17,337 nucleotides of DNA from Pedobacter sp. UBA1951 (GCA_002336465.1 DDEP01000196.1:10404-27740); one strand, 5' to 3'; numbered from the stretch's first letter, positions 1-9,063 are shown. Made by a program: numbers and translations. Notes: a model not told the origin generated them from the letters alone.

Positions 1-1424
1 ATCTTATAATTCCCTCCTGTTTGAGAACCAATTATGATGAAATTGTATGCATAAGCTGCATCAGAAGCAACGCTGTAAGCCTTATGGCGAATGAAAGTTA
101 CTTCCTCGCCAGCAGGTAGGGTGTATTCTAATTTTTCGAAATTATTGCTCAAGTTCCTGCTCCATACTTGGTTACCGTTAACAGAGAAATACATGATGTT
201 CTCCTGTCCGTAAGGCACAGTAAAATTAGCCCCGTTATACGCCTGATCTGTAGAATTGATAGGGGTATTGGTAAACTTTAACATAAACTGATCGGCAAAT
301 ATTTCAGAAATGGTTTTTATTGAAGGATTGTTTTTGTCCTGGAAAACTGCACAGCCTGTAAAAGCATAGCGATATGCCGGTGCTGGTAAATAAGTAGCGT
401 TTTTAAGCCCCATATAGAGCAGTTTTTTGTTCGTATTGGTTGCAGACATAGCACTACTTGCATCATCAGCAAGTGATGATACCGAGGTTCCATAACCTGA
501 ATTTATTGCTACAAATGAGCTACTGGTTTCATCATACATATAGGCATTTCCGCTAGCGTTGGACATATAGTATTTAGAAAGATTGTAAGGTGAATTGTTG
601 GCGTCTCTTAAGAAACGACCACCAAAAACCCCCACATTTAAGGAGTTGGTTACAATACTATGTACACCACCCCCGTTTATCAAATAATAAGCACTGCTGC
701 CTAAAAATGCATAACAAGGACCTCTTGTTGCAGGCGGCTCGAAAAATATATTATCGTAGGTGCGTATTTTTTTTAGGGTATTCATATAAATGGCCGCAAC
801 ATCTTTAGTGGTTGATAGAACCAATGCTTTGGTATTACCTAATGTTCCGGTAACATCTGATTTATAGCTGGTATAATAAGTTAACGGTTGTGCTTGCCCG
901 GCTAACTTAGCTCCATTAATAGCACTGTAAATATTCTCTCTTTTACTTTCCGGAATAATGTTGGTTGGTGTTAAGAACATATCCAGGTCTGCTTGTGAGC
1001 CATCATCTTTGGCAACATACCATCCTCTGGTAAATTCGGTTACAATATTGATATTTGAAGTAAAATATTGAGAGTATTTAGTGTTTTTATTAGTAACCCT
1101 GTACACCAAAACCCATCCTTTTGCAGGCTTTTTAACTGCATACTCCAAATTTTTGGTTTTGGCTAAAGTATCTAATGTTGGTATTGCACCTGTTACATTG
1201 GTTTCATAGATGCCCCACATATATTCTAACTGTGCATTAGGATCGGTAGAGTTTACCTCTGGATTAATGATCAGTTTATCTTTTTCTGATATAACTGTGT
1301 AACCAGTCTCCAGACCTTTTACCGTAATATTTTCTTTTGGACGGTAATCATAATTACTATGATCTTTAGCGCATGAACTTAATAATGCAACTAAAGCGAT
1401 AAGTGATATATAAATTCTTTTCAT
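1..1424 (-). CDS. PKD-like surface lipoprotein of a SusC/SusD locus (3' end outside window)
   Basis: An open frame on the minus strand begins at the ATG whose complement lies at 1422-1424 and stays open to the left edge (474 full codons), so the C-terminus is missing. The N-terminus MKRIYISLIALVALLSSC is a lipoprotein signal with the lipidated Cys at residue 18 followed by AKD, suiting export to the outer-membrane surface. The mature part begins with a stretch like the PKD-like lipoproteins that accompany SusC/SusD pairs (NITVKGLETGYTVISEKD, then a YMWGIYE segment), followed by a long region without motifs I can name. It starts 17 nt after the upstream DUF4843-like gene and is probably the fourth gene of the importer operon. 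Role inferred: an accessory surface ligand-binding or complex-stabilising lipoprotein. The family assignment is by resemblance only. Confidence 0.75.
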   Translation of the reverse strand, partial: MKRIYISLIALVALLSSCAKDHSNYDYRPKENITVKGLETGYTVISEKDKLIINPEVNSTDPNAQLEYMWGIYETNVTGAIPTLDTLAKTKNLEYAVKKPAKGWVLVYRVTNKNTKYSQYFTSNINIVTEFTRGWYVAKDDGSQADLDMFLTPTNIIPESKRENIYSAINGAKLAGQAQPLTYYTSYKSDVTGTLGNTKALVLSTTKDVAAIYMNTLKKIRTYDNIFFEPPATRGPCYAFLGSSAYYLINGGGVHSIVTNSLNVGVFGGRFLRDANNSPYNLSKYYMSNASGNAYMYDETSSSFVAINSGYGTSVSSLADDASSAMSATNTNKKLLYMGLKNATYLPAPAYRYAFTGCAVFQDKNNPSIKTISEIFADQFMLKFTNTPINSTDQAYNGANFTVPYGQENIMYFSVNGNQVWSRNLSNNFEKLEYTLPAGEEVTFIRHKAYSVASDAAYAYNFIIIGSQTGGNYK

Positions 1425-1441
1425 TGTTTTCGTTTTTAGCA

Positions 1442-2215
1442 TTAAGGGAAAACTACCAGTTCATCATTTTCATCTTTAAGTGGACTGCCTGGATGAGCAT
1501 TATTGTAATCTATCAATGCGGTTTTAACCACCATTTGGTAATATGAGATTAAACCTCCTGTAGCATACAGATTGTTGATAAAATCATCATCCCATTTTTG
1601 TCCGGTTACATCAATAAGAAAAGAATGTTTTCTTATGCTGTATTTACCAAAGTAATATTGAGAGAATGATGCTGTCCATTGAGAAGGCTGACTTAACCTA
1701 TCTGTAAATTCTACCTTTCTCCATACTAGATTAGGTTCTCCTAATTGAAAATTGGCATCAGATACAACTTTGAATTTTAGCTTAGGTGTGCTGGTTTTTA
1801 AACTAACATCACGTAAAAGTATAACTGGTACTCTGGTGTGAACGCTTCCGGCTTTAATTACATAGAACTTGGTAACCTTAGGGTCGTTAAAAGCCACATA
1901 GTGCTTACCAGGTTCTGCATTTAGCACATTAGGTAATTGTTCTTGAGCCAAAGTAAATGAGCGATCGGTATTTTTAGTACCTCCAATGGCGTAGATATCA
2001 AAAAAAACTGTGTCTTGTGTTACCGTAGCATCTTTATAATAAAAAGTATAGCTCTTCAATGTATCAGCCAGATTATAAGAAGTAGTATAGATACGGCTAG
2101 GTTCAGGACCAAACTGTAATCTGCCTATATCATTGTAAAGGTAATACTGGTCTTGTTTACACGCTGTGAAAGCCGCTGCTATAGCTAACACAAATAAATA
2201 TTTCAAATTTTTCAT
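1442..2215 (-). CDS. DUF4843-family lipoprotein
   Basis: A 257-residue lipoprotein. The N-terminus MKNLKYLFVLAIAAAFTAC gives a signal peptide with the lipidated Cys at residue 19. The mature start (YYLYNDIGRLQFGPEPS) and the following SYTFYYKDATVTQDTVFFDI and DRSFTL segments match the pattern I know for DUF4843 proteins, which are usually encoded directly downstream of SusD. The gene lies 17 nt after the susD-like stop and 17 nt before the PKD-like gene, consistent with one transcript. No catalytic motif is visible. Likely role, by context only: a surface lipoprotein attached to the SusC/SusD importer, as in four-component SusCD complexes. Function of the family is not established as far as I know. 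Confidence 0.8.
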   Translation of the reverse strand: MKNLKYLFVLAIAAAFTACKQDQYYLYNDIGRLQFGPEPSRIYTTSYNLADTLKSYTFYYKDATVTQDTVFFDIYAIGGTKNTDRSFTLAQEQLPNVLNAEPGKHYVAFNDPKVTKFYVIKAGSVHTRVPVILLRDVSLKTSTPKLKFKVVSDANFQLGEPNLVWRKVEFTDRLSQPSQWTASFSQYYFGKYSIRKHSFLIDVTGQKWDDDFINNLYATGGLISYYQMVVKTALIDYNNAHPGSPLKDENDELVVFP

Positions 2216-2232
2216 TTTAGTAAAACTTTATG

Positions 2233-3684
2233 TTAAATAGCCTCAGTTTTAGGTACAGGTACCACATAATTTACGGTAGCTGCCGATGGTGCAAATAAGA
2301 AACTGGCTTTAGGAAGATTTAATCTCTTATAATTAAAAAATCCCTGTCCTTCTGCGTAAAACTCTTTGCGGTATTCTTTTATAATTTCTGTTTGCAAGGC
2401 TGAAGGATTAGCAGGCGCGACCATGTTGCCAATGTTACGAGCAGTCCTGAAAGTTTTCAGGTATTCTACTCCTTCTGCATAAGGTGCAGCTTCGGCAGCA
2501 ATTAGGTACATTTCACTTAACCTAAGCATGGGTATTTGTTTAAAGTCTGTAGTTGAGGTTACCAAGTTGTTAGCTGCTGCTTGATACTTTTTAATCACAT
2601 AGCATTTTGTGCCATTTTGCAGAGTAATCAGCTCCCATAAGCTACTTTCCCTAATATCAGTCCCTGTGTTGCCATACAATTGTGTTTTGATGGTACTTTC
2701 TGAAGAACCTTTTTTGTATGTGCCAGAGCTGTATCTTGAAGTATATTTATTGAACATATCAAAATCATACAAACCAAATAAATGCTCGCTGGTTAATACA
2801 AAATCTTTTGCCGTATAATCTGCTATGGTTCCTAAACGGAATTTAGGAGTACCATCTGTGTTTTTAGCATCGATTACCAATTTTGCACACTCATAGGCTT
2901 TAGGATTATCGTTAAACCACAGATAAACCCTAGCTTGCAAACCCTTAACCGCATAATAGTTCATTCGCAGATAACGGAAAGCAAAAAAAGTATCACTTGG
3001 ATTAAAACCTGAGTTTACGCTAGGATTCTTCAATTGAGAAACACTGTATTGTATTATTGGATCTACACTTTTTATAATGCTTTCAGCATCATTAAGGTCC
3101 TTATATAAGGCGTTTTGAAACGCTGTATAAGATACTTTAGCATTAGGTGTATTAGATAATACAGTAACATAGGGTAACATAGCACTTGCTGTATTTCCGG
3201 GAATCGGGCCAAATAACCTAAGCATATCAAAATGTAGGTAAGCTCTTAAAGCTAAGCACTCGCCTTTGATCATTTCATATAAACCGGGAGTAGTAAACAC
3301 ACTTTTCTTAGCATCTATTTGGCTAAGAATGGCATTTACACTGGCAATGGTGGCGTATTGTTGTCCCCATATACTTTCAAAACTGCCTTGTACGCCAGCA
3401 TCACTGTAGTTAAATAAGCCTATGCGTTGTTCGTTACTATTAGAAGTAACATCCCAGCTCGATGTGAGTGATTCTATAGTGGTTTGCGTTAATGCGCCTC
3501 CATAGGTACTATTGTTTTTCATTTGTATGTAAACCCCAGTTAAGGCATCTTTAAAACCTCCCTCAGTACTGAATATTACATCCTGTGGCATTTGGGTTTT
3601 AGGGTTTACGGTTAAGTATTTTTTGCATGAAAAAAACATCCCGGCAAAAAATAGCATAATCAATATTGAATTAAATTTTTTCAT
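2233..3684 (-). CDS. SusD/RagB family nutrient-binding outer-membrane lipoprotein
   Basis: SusD-like proteins are surface lipoproteins that form the ligand-binding lid over a SusC barrel. From the start chosen here the protein is 483 residues, beginning MKKFNSILIMLFFAGMFFSC with the lipidated Cys at residue 20. A longer frame starts at 3714, but that places ten hydrophilic residues before the signal peptide and overlaps the susC end, so 3684 is preferred; it leaves a 10-nt gap after susC. Family signatures seen: KYLTVNPKTQ after the Cys, the helix GECLALRAYLHFDMLRLFGP, RLSEMYLIAAEAA near the C-terminus, and EIIKEYRKEFYAEGQGFFNYKRL-type residues at the end. Its position directly after SusC fits the standard pair. 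The substrate cannot be deduced from sequence. Confidence 0.93.
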   Translation of the reverse strand: MKKFNSILIMLFFAGMFFSCKKYLTVNPKTQMPQDVIFSTEGGFKDALTGVYIQMKNNSTYGGALTQTTIESLTSSWDVTSNSNEQRIGLFNYSDAGVQGSFESIWGQQYATIASVNAILSQIDAKKSVFTTPGLYEMIKGECLALRAYLHFDMLRLFGPIPGNTASAMLPYVTVLSNTPNAKVSYTAFQNALYKDLNDAESIIKSVDPIIQYSVSQLKNPSVNSGFNPSDTFFAFRYLRMNYYAVKGLQARVYLWFNDNPKAYECAKLVIDAKNTDGTPKFRLGTIADYTAKDFVLTSEHLFGLYDFDMFNKYTSRYSSGTYKKGSSESTIKTQLYGNTGTDIRESSLWELITLQNGTKCYVIKKYQAAANNLVTSTTDFKQIPMLRLSEMYLIAAEAAPYAEGVEYLKTFRTARNIGNMVAPANPSALQTEIIKEYRKEFYAEGQGFFNYKRLNLPKASFLFAPSAATVNYVVPVPKTEAI

Positions 3685-3694
3685 TGCTTTAGTT

Positions 3695-6600
3695 TTAGAA
3701 TGTTGCATTAACACTTAATGAGAATTGTCTTGAAAAAGGATAGTCTGTACCTCTTTCGCGTTTGATACTTGATAGATAAAACGGTTCAGCAGCATTAAGT
3801 GTAACATTTAAACTTTCCATCTTTATTTTCTTAAGCCATTGTTTGTTGGCTATATTGTATTGAAAATTAACGTTTTGTAACACAAGGGTTTTCTCATCCT
3901 GAACAAATCTTGATGATTTGTAAGTAGGGGATGTGACTAGTAAGCCTTTAAATGCAGCAATATCTCCGGGTTGTTGCCAACGACTGTAATACACACGCGA
4001 ATCAACATTATATTTATAACTGGTTAATTCTACTCTGTCTACTAGAGTGCTATTGTACTGTTGTCCGCCAGTACTATATCTAAAAGATGCATTGATAGAG
4101 AAATCTTTATAGCGAAGCATAGAACTAAAGTTGCCATACAACTTAGGGTCTCTTGAACCTACGGCTACAATATCAGATGCTTTCCAAGTATAGGTTGGTA
4201 AGCCATCTTTACCCAGATATAACTCTTTACCTGTGCTTGGATCTATACCTAAAGATGGTACTACCCAAATGGCATTGCTCGAATAGCCTTCTATATACAA
4301 AGTACCTGGGCTGGTGGTTCCGTTAAGAGTAGCAGCCTGTGCATCTTTTAATGCCTTAGAAGTACTGATAATTTTGTTTTTATTATGCAGGACTGCAGCT
4401 GACACACTCCAGGTAAAACCATTTGTATTATTAATGATAAAACCTGTAGCTTTTAACTCGAAACCATTGTTCCTTAAGCTACCTATATTATCTACATAAC
4501 TGGTAAAACCGTTAGAAGCTGGTAAGTTAACAGAAGAGACAAGATCCTTTGTGGTTTCTGTATAATAATCTCCAGTAAATCTTAATCTACGATTTAAGAA
4601 CTCTGCATCAATACCAACATTGTACTTAATGGTTTGCTGCCACTGTAGATTAGTATTACCTAATCCTAACAAGTAAGCGCCCATCCAGTTATAATAACGC
4701 TCACTGGTGTAATACTGGTAGGTTGAAAGCGCTTGATAAGCATTGAAATTCTGTGCACCTGTAGTACCTACTGAACCGCGTATTTTTAAACGGTTAATGT
4801 ATTTGTTGTCTTTTAAGAAGCTTTCATTATGAAGGTTATAACCAGCTCCCACAGACCAGAATGGAGCATAACGTTTATCCGAACCAAATTGTGATGAACC
4901 ATCCATACGGAATGAAGCATCAACAAAATATTTGTTGTTGTAGCTATAGTTTACGTTACCTGTAATACCTATAGACCTTACTAAAGATTCATTTCCTGTT
5001 GGTTTACCATCTTTAGCATATTGCAAAGCCATGGTTATAAAGTCAAAGTTGGCATTAGGGAAACCTTCTGCTAAGAAATTATAAGTAGAAGCTTGGTTTT
5101 GACGGATATTGTAATCGGCACCAAAGGTAAGCAGGTGGCTGCGGCCAAATAATTTGTTGTATTGAAGGTTTAATGAACCATCATATCCAAAATAGTTGTT
5201 AACGCTATAATTATAATCCCCTTTTCTGAAAAGGTCATCAATGCCATAATTTGCAAAAGCGGTATGTTCTGCCGGCCTGAATTTATCGTATTGTACATTA
5301 CCTTTGGTTAACCCAAACTGTGCTCTAAGGGTCATGTCAGGAATAACATTCCATTCTACCGAGGTATTGTTAATCAATTCAGTGGTGGCTGTTTTGTCAA
5401 ATGTTTTTAACGTGGCATTATATAAAGGATTGGTTGGTAGCTGAGTCCAGTAACCACTGTAATCAGAATTACCAGGATCACCCAAAAATTTTAACACATT
5501 TCCTTTATCATCATAAGGTGCCCAATAAGGATTTTGCCTTACATAATCGCTAAATTTTCCATATGGAGATTCTTGCGAAGTACCTTGTTGCACCTGTAAG
5601 TTATTTCTGAATTTAAGGGTTTTATAAGTATAAGCTAAAGTAATATTACCATTAAAGGTATGTCTGAAAGATCCTTTCATTACACCTTCAATATTATTTA
5701 CCTGACCTGATGCCGAATACCTAAAAGCATTTTCACCACCTTCTATTTTAAGAAAATGTCTCTGTCCAATACCATTTCTTAAAGGAAGGGCCATCCAATC
5801 GGTTTCTACACCACGGTTAACTTCGTTTAGTAGGTAGTTATAATATCTTTTTAAGGGCAGATCTGATTCTGCACGTACATTGTTATAATATCCTGCCTTC
5901 CATTCTAAATCTAATTTGTCTGCAGCTTTTAAAAGGCTGTAATCTGTAAGATCAGGCATTTCAAAATTTATATCGGATTTAAGGCTAAGACGTAATTTAC
6001 CTGGCCTTGGAGCTTTAGTGGTAATTACAATAACCCCATTCGAACCACGTGAACCATACATTGCGGTAGCCGAGGCATCTTTTAATATTGTAATGGATTC
6101 TACCTCGTTCTCGTTCATGTCATACAACTTCTGTAAAGTAGATTGAAAACCATCTAATATGATCAGTGGCGTGTTTAATTCGGCGCGAGCCTGATCCTGA
6201 AATTGTCCTACGTTAGGTATACTAGAGTTACCACGTATCTGGATTTCAGGTAAGCGGTTAGGATTAGATCCAAAAGCATTACTTTCAATAATGTTAAAAG
6301 AAGGATCTATGTTACGTAATGAGGTAATTAAGTTACGGTTACCAAACTCTGCTAATTCTTTGGCAGTTACAGTTGTAGATGCACCTGTAAAGCTTTGGTC
6401 TGCTTTTTTAAATAAACCAGTGTTAATTACAACCTGGTTCAGTTGTGATGCCTCAGGTGCAAGTTTTATGGTTAGTGGAAGTTTTTTATCTTTTAAGTTA
6501 ATCTCCTGTTTTTCGTAACCAATAAAAGTTATTACTAAAGTAGCTTCGGCATTTGGAGATACAATTCTGAAAATACCGTTTTGATCACTTATGGCTACAG

Positions 6601-7081
6601 GATTTACAAGGCCTTTTATTCTTACTGATGCTCCTGATACTGGTTTATTGTCTTCATCTACAATTTTACCGATAACAACAAGCTGTTGTCTTACTACAAC
6701 GGTTTCGTCATTAACTACGGGAGTTCTGAATTTAAGGATAATGGTTTTCTGGTTAATCGTATAAGTTAAGGGTTGCTCTTTAAAAGCAATATTAAGTACA
6801 TCCTCTACGCTTGCGTTCTTTACATCGATAGTAACGGGTTTTGCCACTTTAAGCATGGCATTGCTATAAAAGAAGTCATAACCACCTTGTTTTCTAATCT
6901 TTTGAAGTACATTTTCTAAAGAAGTTGAGTTCTCTTTAATGGTGATTTGAGCAAAACTTTTAGCGCCAACCTGTAAAAAAGAAAACAAGATTAAGAAGAA
7001 GGTTAGCTTTACATGTAGTAAAATTTTGACATGAGCACGGCGCAATAGTCCGTACGCAAATGTCGGGTAAAAATCATACAT
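3695..7081 (-). CDS. SusC/RagA TonB-linked outer-membrane transporter with N-terminal STN signalling domain
   Basis: A 1128-residue TonB-dependent barrel. Order of parts: a long basic N-terminus and signal peptide ending near SFA/Q (residues 42-45); an STN domain (about 47-118), the periplasmic module that contacts FecR-type regulators; a carboxypeptidase-D-like regulatory domain (about 134-206, GKIVDEDNKPVSGASVRIKG); then the plug (about 228-356) with LPEIQIRGNSSI, TPLIILDGF and SITILKDASATAMYGSRGSNGVI split across 278-350; and the barrel to the end, finishing in an aromatic Phe as expected for BAM-dependent insertion. The segment before the plug reads NTGLFKKADQSFTGA, a variant form of the usual start. 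Pairs with the SusD gene 10 nt downstream. With the upstream sigma/FecR genes the STN domain suggests ligand-responsive surface signalling. Full length, no frameshift. Confidence 0.95.
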   Translation of the reverse strand: MYDFYPTFAYGLLRRAHVKILLHVKLTFFLILFSFLQVGAKSFAQITIKENSTSLENVLQKIRKQGGYDFFYSNAMLKVAKPVTIDVKNASVEDVLNIAFKEQPLTYTINQKTIILKFRTPVVNDETVVVRQQLVVIGKIVDEDNKPVSGASVRIKGLVNPVAISDQNGIFRIVSPNAEATLVITFIGYEKQEINLKDKKLPLTIKLAPEASQLNQVVINTGLFKKADQSFTGASTTVTAKELAEFGNRNLITSLRNIDPSFNIIESNAFGSNPNRLPEIQIRGNSSIPNVGQFQDQARAELNTPLIILDGFQSTLQKLYDMNENEVESITILKDASATAMYGSRGSNGVIVITTKAPRPGKLRLSLKSDINFEMPDLTDYSLLKAADKLDLEWKAGYYNNVRAESDLPLKRYYNYLLNEVNRGVETDWMALPLRNGIGQRHFLKIEGGENAFRYSASGQVNNIEGVMKGSFRHTFNGNITLAYTYKTLKFRNNLQVQQGTSQESPYGKFSDYVRQNPYWAPYDDKGNVLKFLGDPGNSDYSGYWTQLPTNPLYNATLKTFDKTATTELINNTSVEWNVIPDMTLRAQFGLTKGNVQYDKFRPAEHTAFANYGIDDLFRKGDYNYSVNNYFGYDGSLNLQYNKLFGRSHLLTFGADYNIRQNQASTYNFLAEGFPNANFDFITMALQYAKDGKPTGNESLVRSIGITGNVNYSYNNKYFVDASFRMDGSSQFGSDKRYAPFWSVGAGYNLHNESFLKDNKYINRLKIRGSVGTTGAQNFNAYQALSTYQYYTSERYYNWMGAYLLGLGNTNLQWQQTIKYNVGIDAEFLNRRLRFTGDYYTETTKDLVSSVNLPASNGFTSYVDNIGSLRNNGFELKATGFIINNTNGFTWSVSAAVLHNKNKIISTSKALKDAQAATLNGTTSPGTLYIEGYSSNAIWVVPSLGIDPSTGKELYLGKDGLPTYTWKASDIVAVGSRDPKLYGNFSSMLRYKDFSINASFRYSTGGQQYNSTLVDRVELTSYKYNVDSRVYYSRWQQPGDIAAFKGLLVTSPTYKSSRFVQDEKTLVLQNVNFQYNIANKQWLKKIKMESLNVTLNAAEPFYLSSIKRERGTDYPFSRQFSLSVNATF

Positions 7082-7141
7082 TTGTTAGTGTTTAGGTTTT
7101 AGTTTTAGTTGAGATTTGATTAATTAATAACGAACCTGAGC

Positions 7142-7159
7142 AATACTTCTTAAAGTATT
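7142..7159. repeat. Short perfect inverted repeat in the fecR-susC gap
   Basis: AATACTT and AAGTATT form 7-bp perfect arms around a 4-nt loop in the 134-nt gap between the fecR stop and the susC start. A second, looser pair (AACCGG at 7161-7166, CCGGTT at 7183-7188) lies next to it. Neither is followed by a U-tract on the minus strand, so they do not look like a strong terminator. They may be an operator, a leader structure of susC mRNA, or chance in AT-rich DNA. Confidence 0.35.
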
Positions 7160-7215
7160 TAACCGGGGGTGTTGCAGCATCTCCGGTTTTAACAGACTCG
7201 TAAATTTTGTAGAAA

Positions 7216-8364
7216 TTATGGCATTACCTTAATCCTCCTTTCTTCAATTTTGAAATTTACTAGTCCTGTTAGTTCCATTGTGTTGAGTACCTGCTGTATA
7301 TTTTTTGATCTGGATATTTTTCCTGAAAATCTCATGTTAGACAATTCAGCAGGGCAGTCTATTTCTACATCGTACCATCTTGAAACTTTTCTCAAGATGC
7401 TGCATAAGTCGCTGTTGTTAAATACGAAATCATTATTTACCCAATCAATTTCATCCTCTACATTGCTACGTTGAATATCTAGCTCATTGTCTGCTAAAAT
7501 TGCTTTTTCACCTGGAGACAAAACTTTAGCAGCTACATTCTGCGCCCAAATTTTGATGCTACCCTGCAACAAAGAAGTGCTGATGTTGTTTTCATCGCCA
7601 TAAGCATTAATGTTAAAGCGCGTACCCAAAACCTCAATAACTTGCCCTCTGGTTTTAACCTTAAAAGGCTGCTTGGCATTGTGCGCCACCTCAAAATAAC
7701 CTTCTCCAGTTAGCTCAACATTTCTTTCGTTACCCACAAAGCAAGTAGGGTATTTTAAAGAAGATTTGGCATTGAGCCATACCTTGGTCCCGTCAGATAA
7801 AGTAATGGTATAAAATCCACCTGTAGGAACAGTTAAGAGATTAATGGTCTCTACCGATGAAGCTTGATTGTTTTCTAGTTGGTACGATAAATTTTCACCA
7901 TTAGTTTTAATTACGCTGGCACCATTTTGTCCGGCAATAACCCCATTACTAGCATTGTCTAAAACAATGGTACTGCCGTTGGCTAGCGTTAATGTGGCCT
8001 TGGCACTTCCAGGTTTAATACGGTTTGCAGCAAAATTATTGTTTACCTTGCGCATAAAATCTTTGTGATTAACCAAATAAATAGAAACAGATAGGATAAT
8101 CAGCGCAACAGCAGCAGCCCAGTATTTAAATGGAGTTGAGAGCTTTATTCTTTTAACAGGTGTTATTTCCGGTTCTTGATGGATAGGTAAAGCATTCCAT
8201 ATATCGCCTTTAAGGGCAATAAGATCATGCTCGCTGATCAGCTCAATATCTACAGGCTCAGTATTAATATACCATGACTCGAGCAAAGCCAGGTCTTCCT
8301 CGTTGCATGTACCTTCTCTGTATCTATCTAAAATCAACTTTGCCTTATGTGTATCCATATACAT
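7216..8364 (-). CDS. FecR-family anti-sigma factor
   Basis: A 382-residue inner-membrane regulator that, in this family, binds its ECF sigma factor in the cytoplasm and receives a signal from the STN domain of a TonB-dependent transporter in the periplasm. Seen here: a cytoplasmic N-terminal helical region (about 5-60, ILDRYREGTCNEEDLALLESWY); one membrane helix (about 81-98, YWAAAVALIILSVSIYLV); a FecR domain (about 180-275) with LPTGGFYTITLSDGTKVWLNA-type residues, LTGEGYFEVAHN and EVLGTRFNINAY; and a C-terminal DUF4974-like region (about 313-380, FVFNNSDLCSILRKVSRWYDVEI). A second Met two codons later (8358) is an equally good start. It lies 70 nt after the sigma gene and 134 nt before susC, the usual Bacteroidetes order. 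Confidence 0.93.
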   Translation of the reverse strand: MYMDTHKAKLILDRYREGTCNEEDLALLESWYINTEPVDIELISEHDLIALKGDIWNALPIHQEPEITPVKRIKLSTPFKYWAAAVALIILSVSIYLVNHKDFMRKVNNNFAANRIKPGSAKATLTLANGSTIVLDNASNGVIAGQNGASVIKTNGENLSYQLENNQASSVETINLLTVPTGGFYTITLSDGTKVWLNAKSSLKYPTCFVGNERNVELTGEGYFEVAHNAKQPFKVKTRGQVIEVLGTRFNINAYGDENNISTSLLQGSIKIWAQNVAAKVLSPGEKAILADNELDIQRSNVEDEIDWVNNDFVFNNSDLCSILRKVSRWYDVEIDCPAELSNMRFSGKISRSKNIQQVLNTMELTGLVNFKIEERRIKVMP

Positions 8365-8388
8365 ATCGGAATATTTGTCCTTTTATTA

Positions 8389-8417
8389 AAGACGAGCAAC
8401 AATAAGTTTGGGGGTAG
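8389..8417 (-). promoter_or_regulatory. Candidate ECF-sigma promoter between the sigma and fecR genes
   Basis: Read on the minus strand the short gap between these two genes holds CTACCCCC, a 15-nt spacer and CGTCTT, with spacing suitable for -35 and -10 boxes. It lies about 25 nt upstream of the fecR start. From memory, similar C-rich plus CGTCTT pairs sit at this place in related Sphingobacteria sigma/FecR cassettes, which would fit autoregulation, but I could not verify that. A related ACCCCC run occurs on the same strand at 7165-7170 upstream of susC, without a clear CGTCTT partner. Confidence 0.4.
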
Positions 8418-8434
8418 AAAAAAATGAAAAAAAA

Positions 8435-9001
8435 TTAAAGACTTAAGAACAACATGGCGCCAAGCTTGGTTCTCAATACCTTTAGGGCATTTTTAACTTG
8501 GGTTTTTACCGTTTGTTCTGAGATATTCAATTTCACCGCAATTTCTCGATGAGTAAGATTTTGCCTTCTGCTCATCTCAAAAATCTCACGCATTTTATTG
8601 GGCAATTGTTGTATGCCGTTATCAATTAGTTCGGCCAATTGTTTTTCCCTTATTTTATGATCGGTTACACATATGCCCTGATCAATAAAACTTTGCAATG
8701 AGTTGATGTATTTATTCTCTACCTGTTGATGAGCGATAAAATCTAATATTTTGTTTTTAACCGCAGTATATAAATAAGCTTTAAGTCCTCCGGTAATTTC
8801 TATTTCAGTTCGTTTTTTCCAAATCTGGGTAAATAATTCGTGGATAATATCCTTGGCTTCTTCCTTGTCATTTAATTTTTGAAGAGCATGGATATATAAG
8901 GTTTCGAAATACCGGTTGTAAATGACAGTATATGCCAATGCACTACCATTTTTTAACATTTGTAGTAATTCTGTATCCGAAAATCTTACCTCTTTATCCA
9001 T
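8435..9001 (-). CDS. ECF RNA polymerase sigma-70 factor (Bacteroidetes FecI-like)
   Basis: A 188-residue two-domain sigma factor. Region 2 covers about 20-90 and contains the core-binding sequence DKEEAKDIIHELFTQIWKKR (45-64) and the -10 recognition helix region GLKAYLYTAVKNKILDFI. Region 4 covers about 125-178 with LPNKMREIFEMSR and a helix-turn-helix LTHREIAVKLNISEQTVKT (149-167). There is no region 1 or 3, as expected for ECF types. It is the first gene of a sigma, FecR, SusC cassette, so its probable target is the importer operon, and its probable partner the adjacent FecR. Length is typical for the family. A consensus-like housekeeping promoter precedes it. Confidence 0.95.
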   Translation of the reverse strand: MDKEVRFSDTELLQMLKNGSALAYTVIYNRYFETLYIHALQKLNDKEEAKDIIHELFTQIWKKRTEIEITGGLKAYLYTAVKNKILDFIAHQQVENKYINSLQSFIDQGICVTDHKIREKQLAELIDNGIQQLPNKMREIFEMSRRQNLTHREIAVKLNISEQTVKTQVKNALKVLRTKLGAMLFLSL

Positions 9002-9063
9002 TTACGCAAATGAAAAAATAGTACTATTAAAAGTAAATTGAGTGTTGTTGGTGGTTTACAAGT

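Noticed and set aside
590..808. Plus-strand open frame of 72 codons
   Set aside because: It lies opposite the PKD-like lipoprotein gene, has low-complexity shadow-like composition and no start context; the minus-strand frame is a clear lipoprotein.
3685..3714. Longer start for the SusD-like protein at 3714
   Set aside because: It would overlap the susC end and place ten polar residues before a normal lipoprotein signal peptide; the ATG at 3684 gives a standard signal.
3798..3814. AGTGTA-N5-TAAACT, one mismatch from the operator motif
   Set aside because: It is within the susC coding sequence near its 3' end, with no promoter context, and a one-mismatch hit is expected by chance in AT-rich DNA of this length.
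7085..7094. TTAGTGTTTA upstream of the susC start, resembling an operator half-site
   Set aside because: There is no matching right half at 5-nt spacing and the core deviates after AGTGT.
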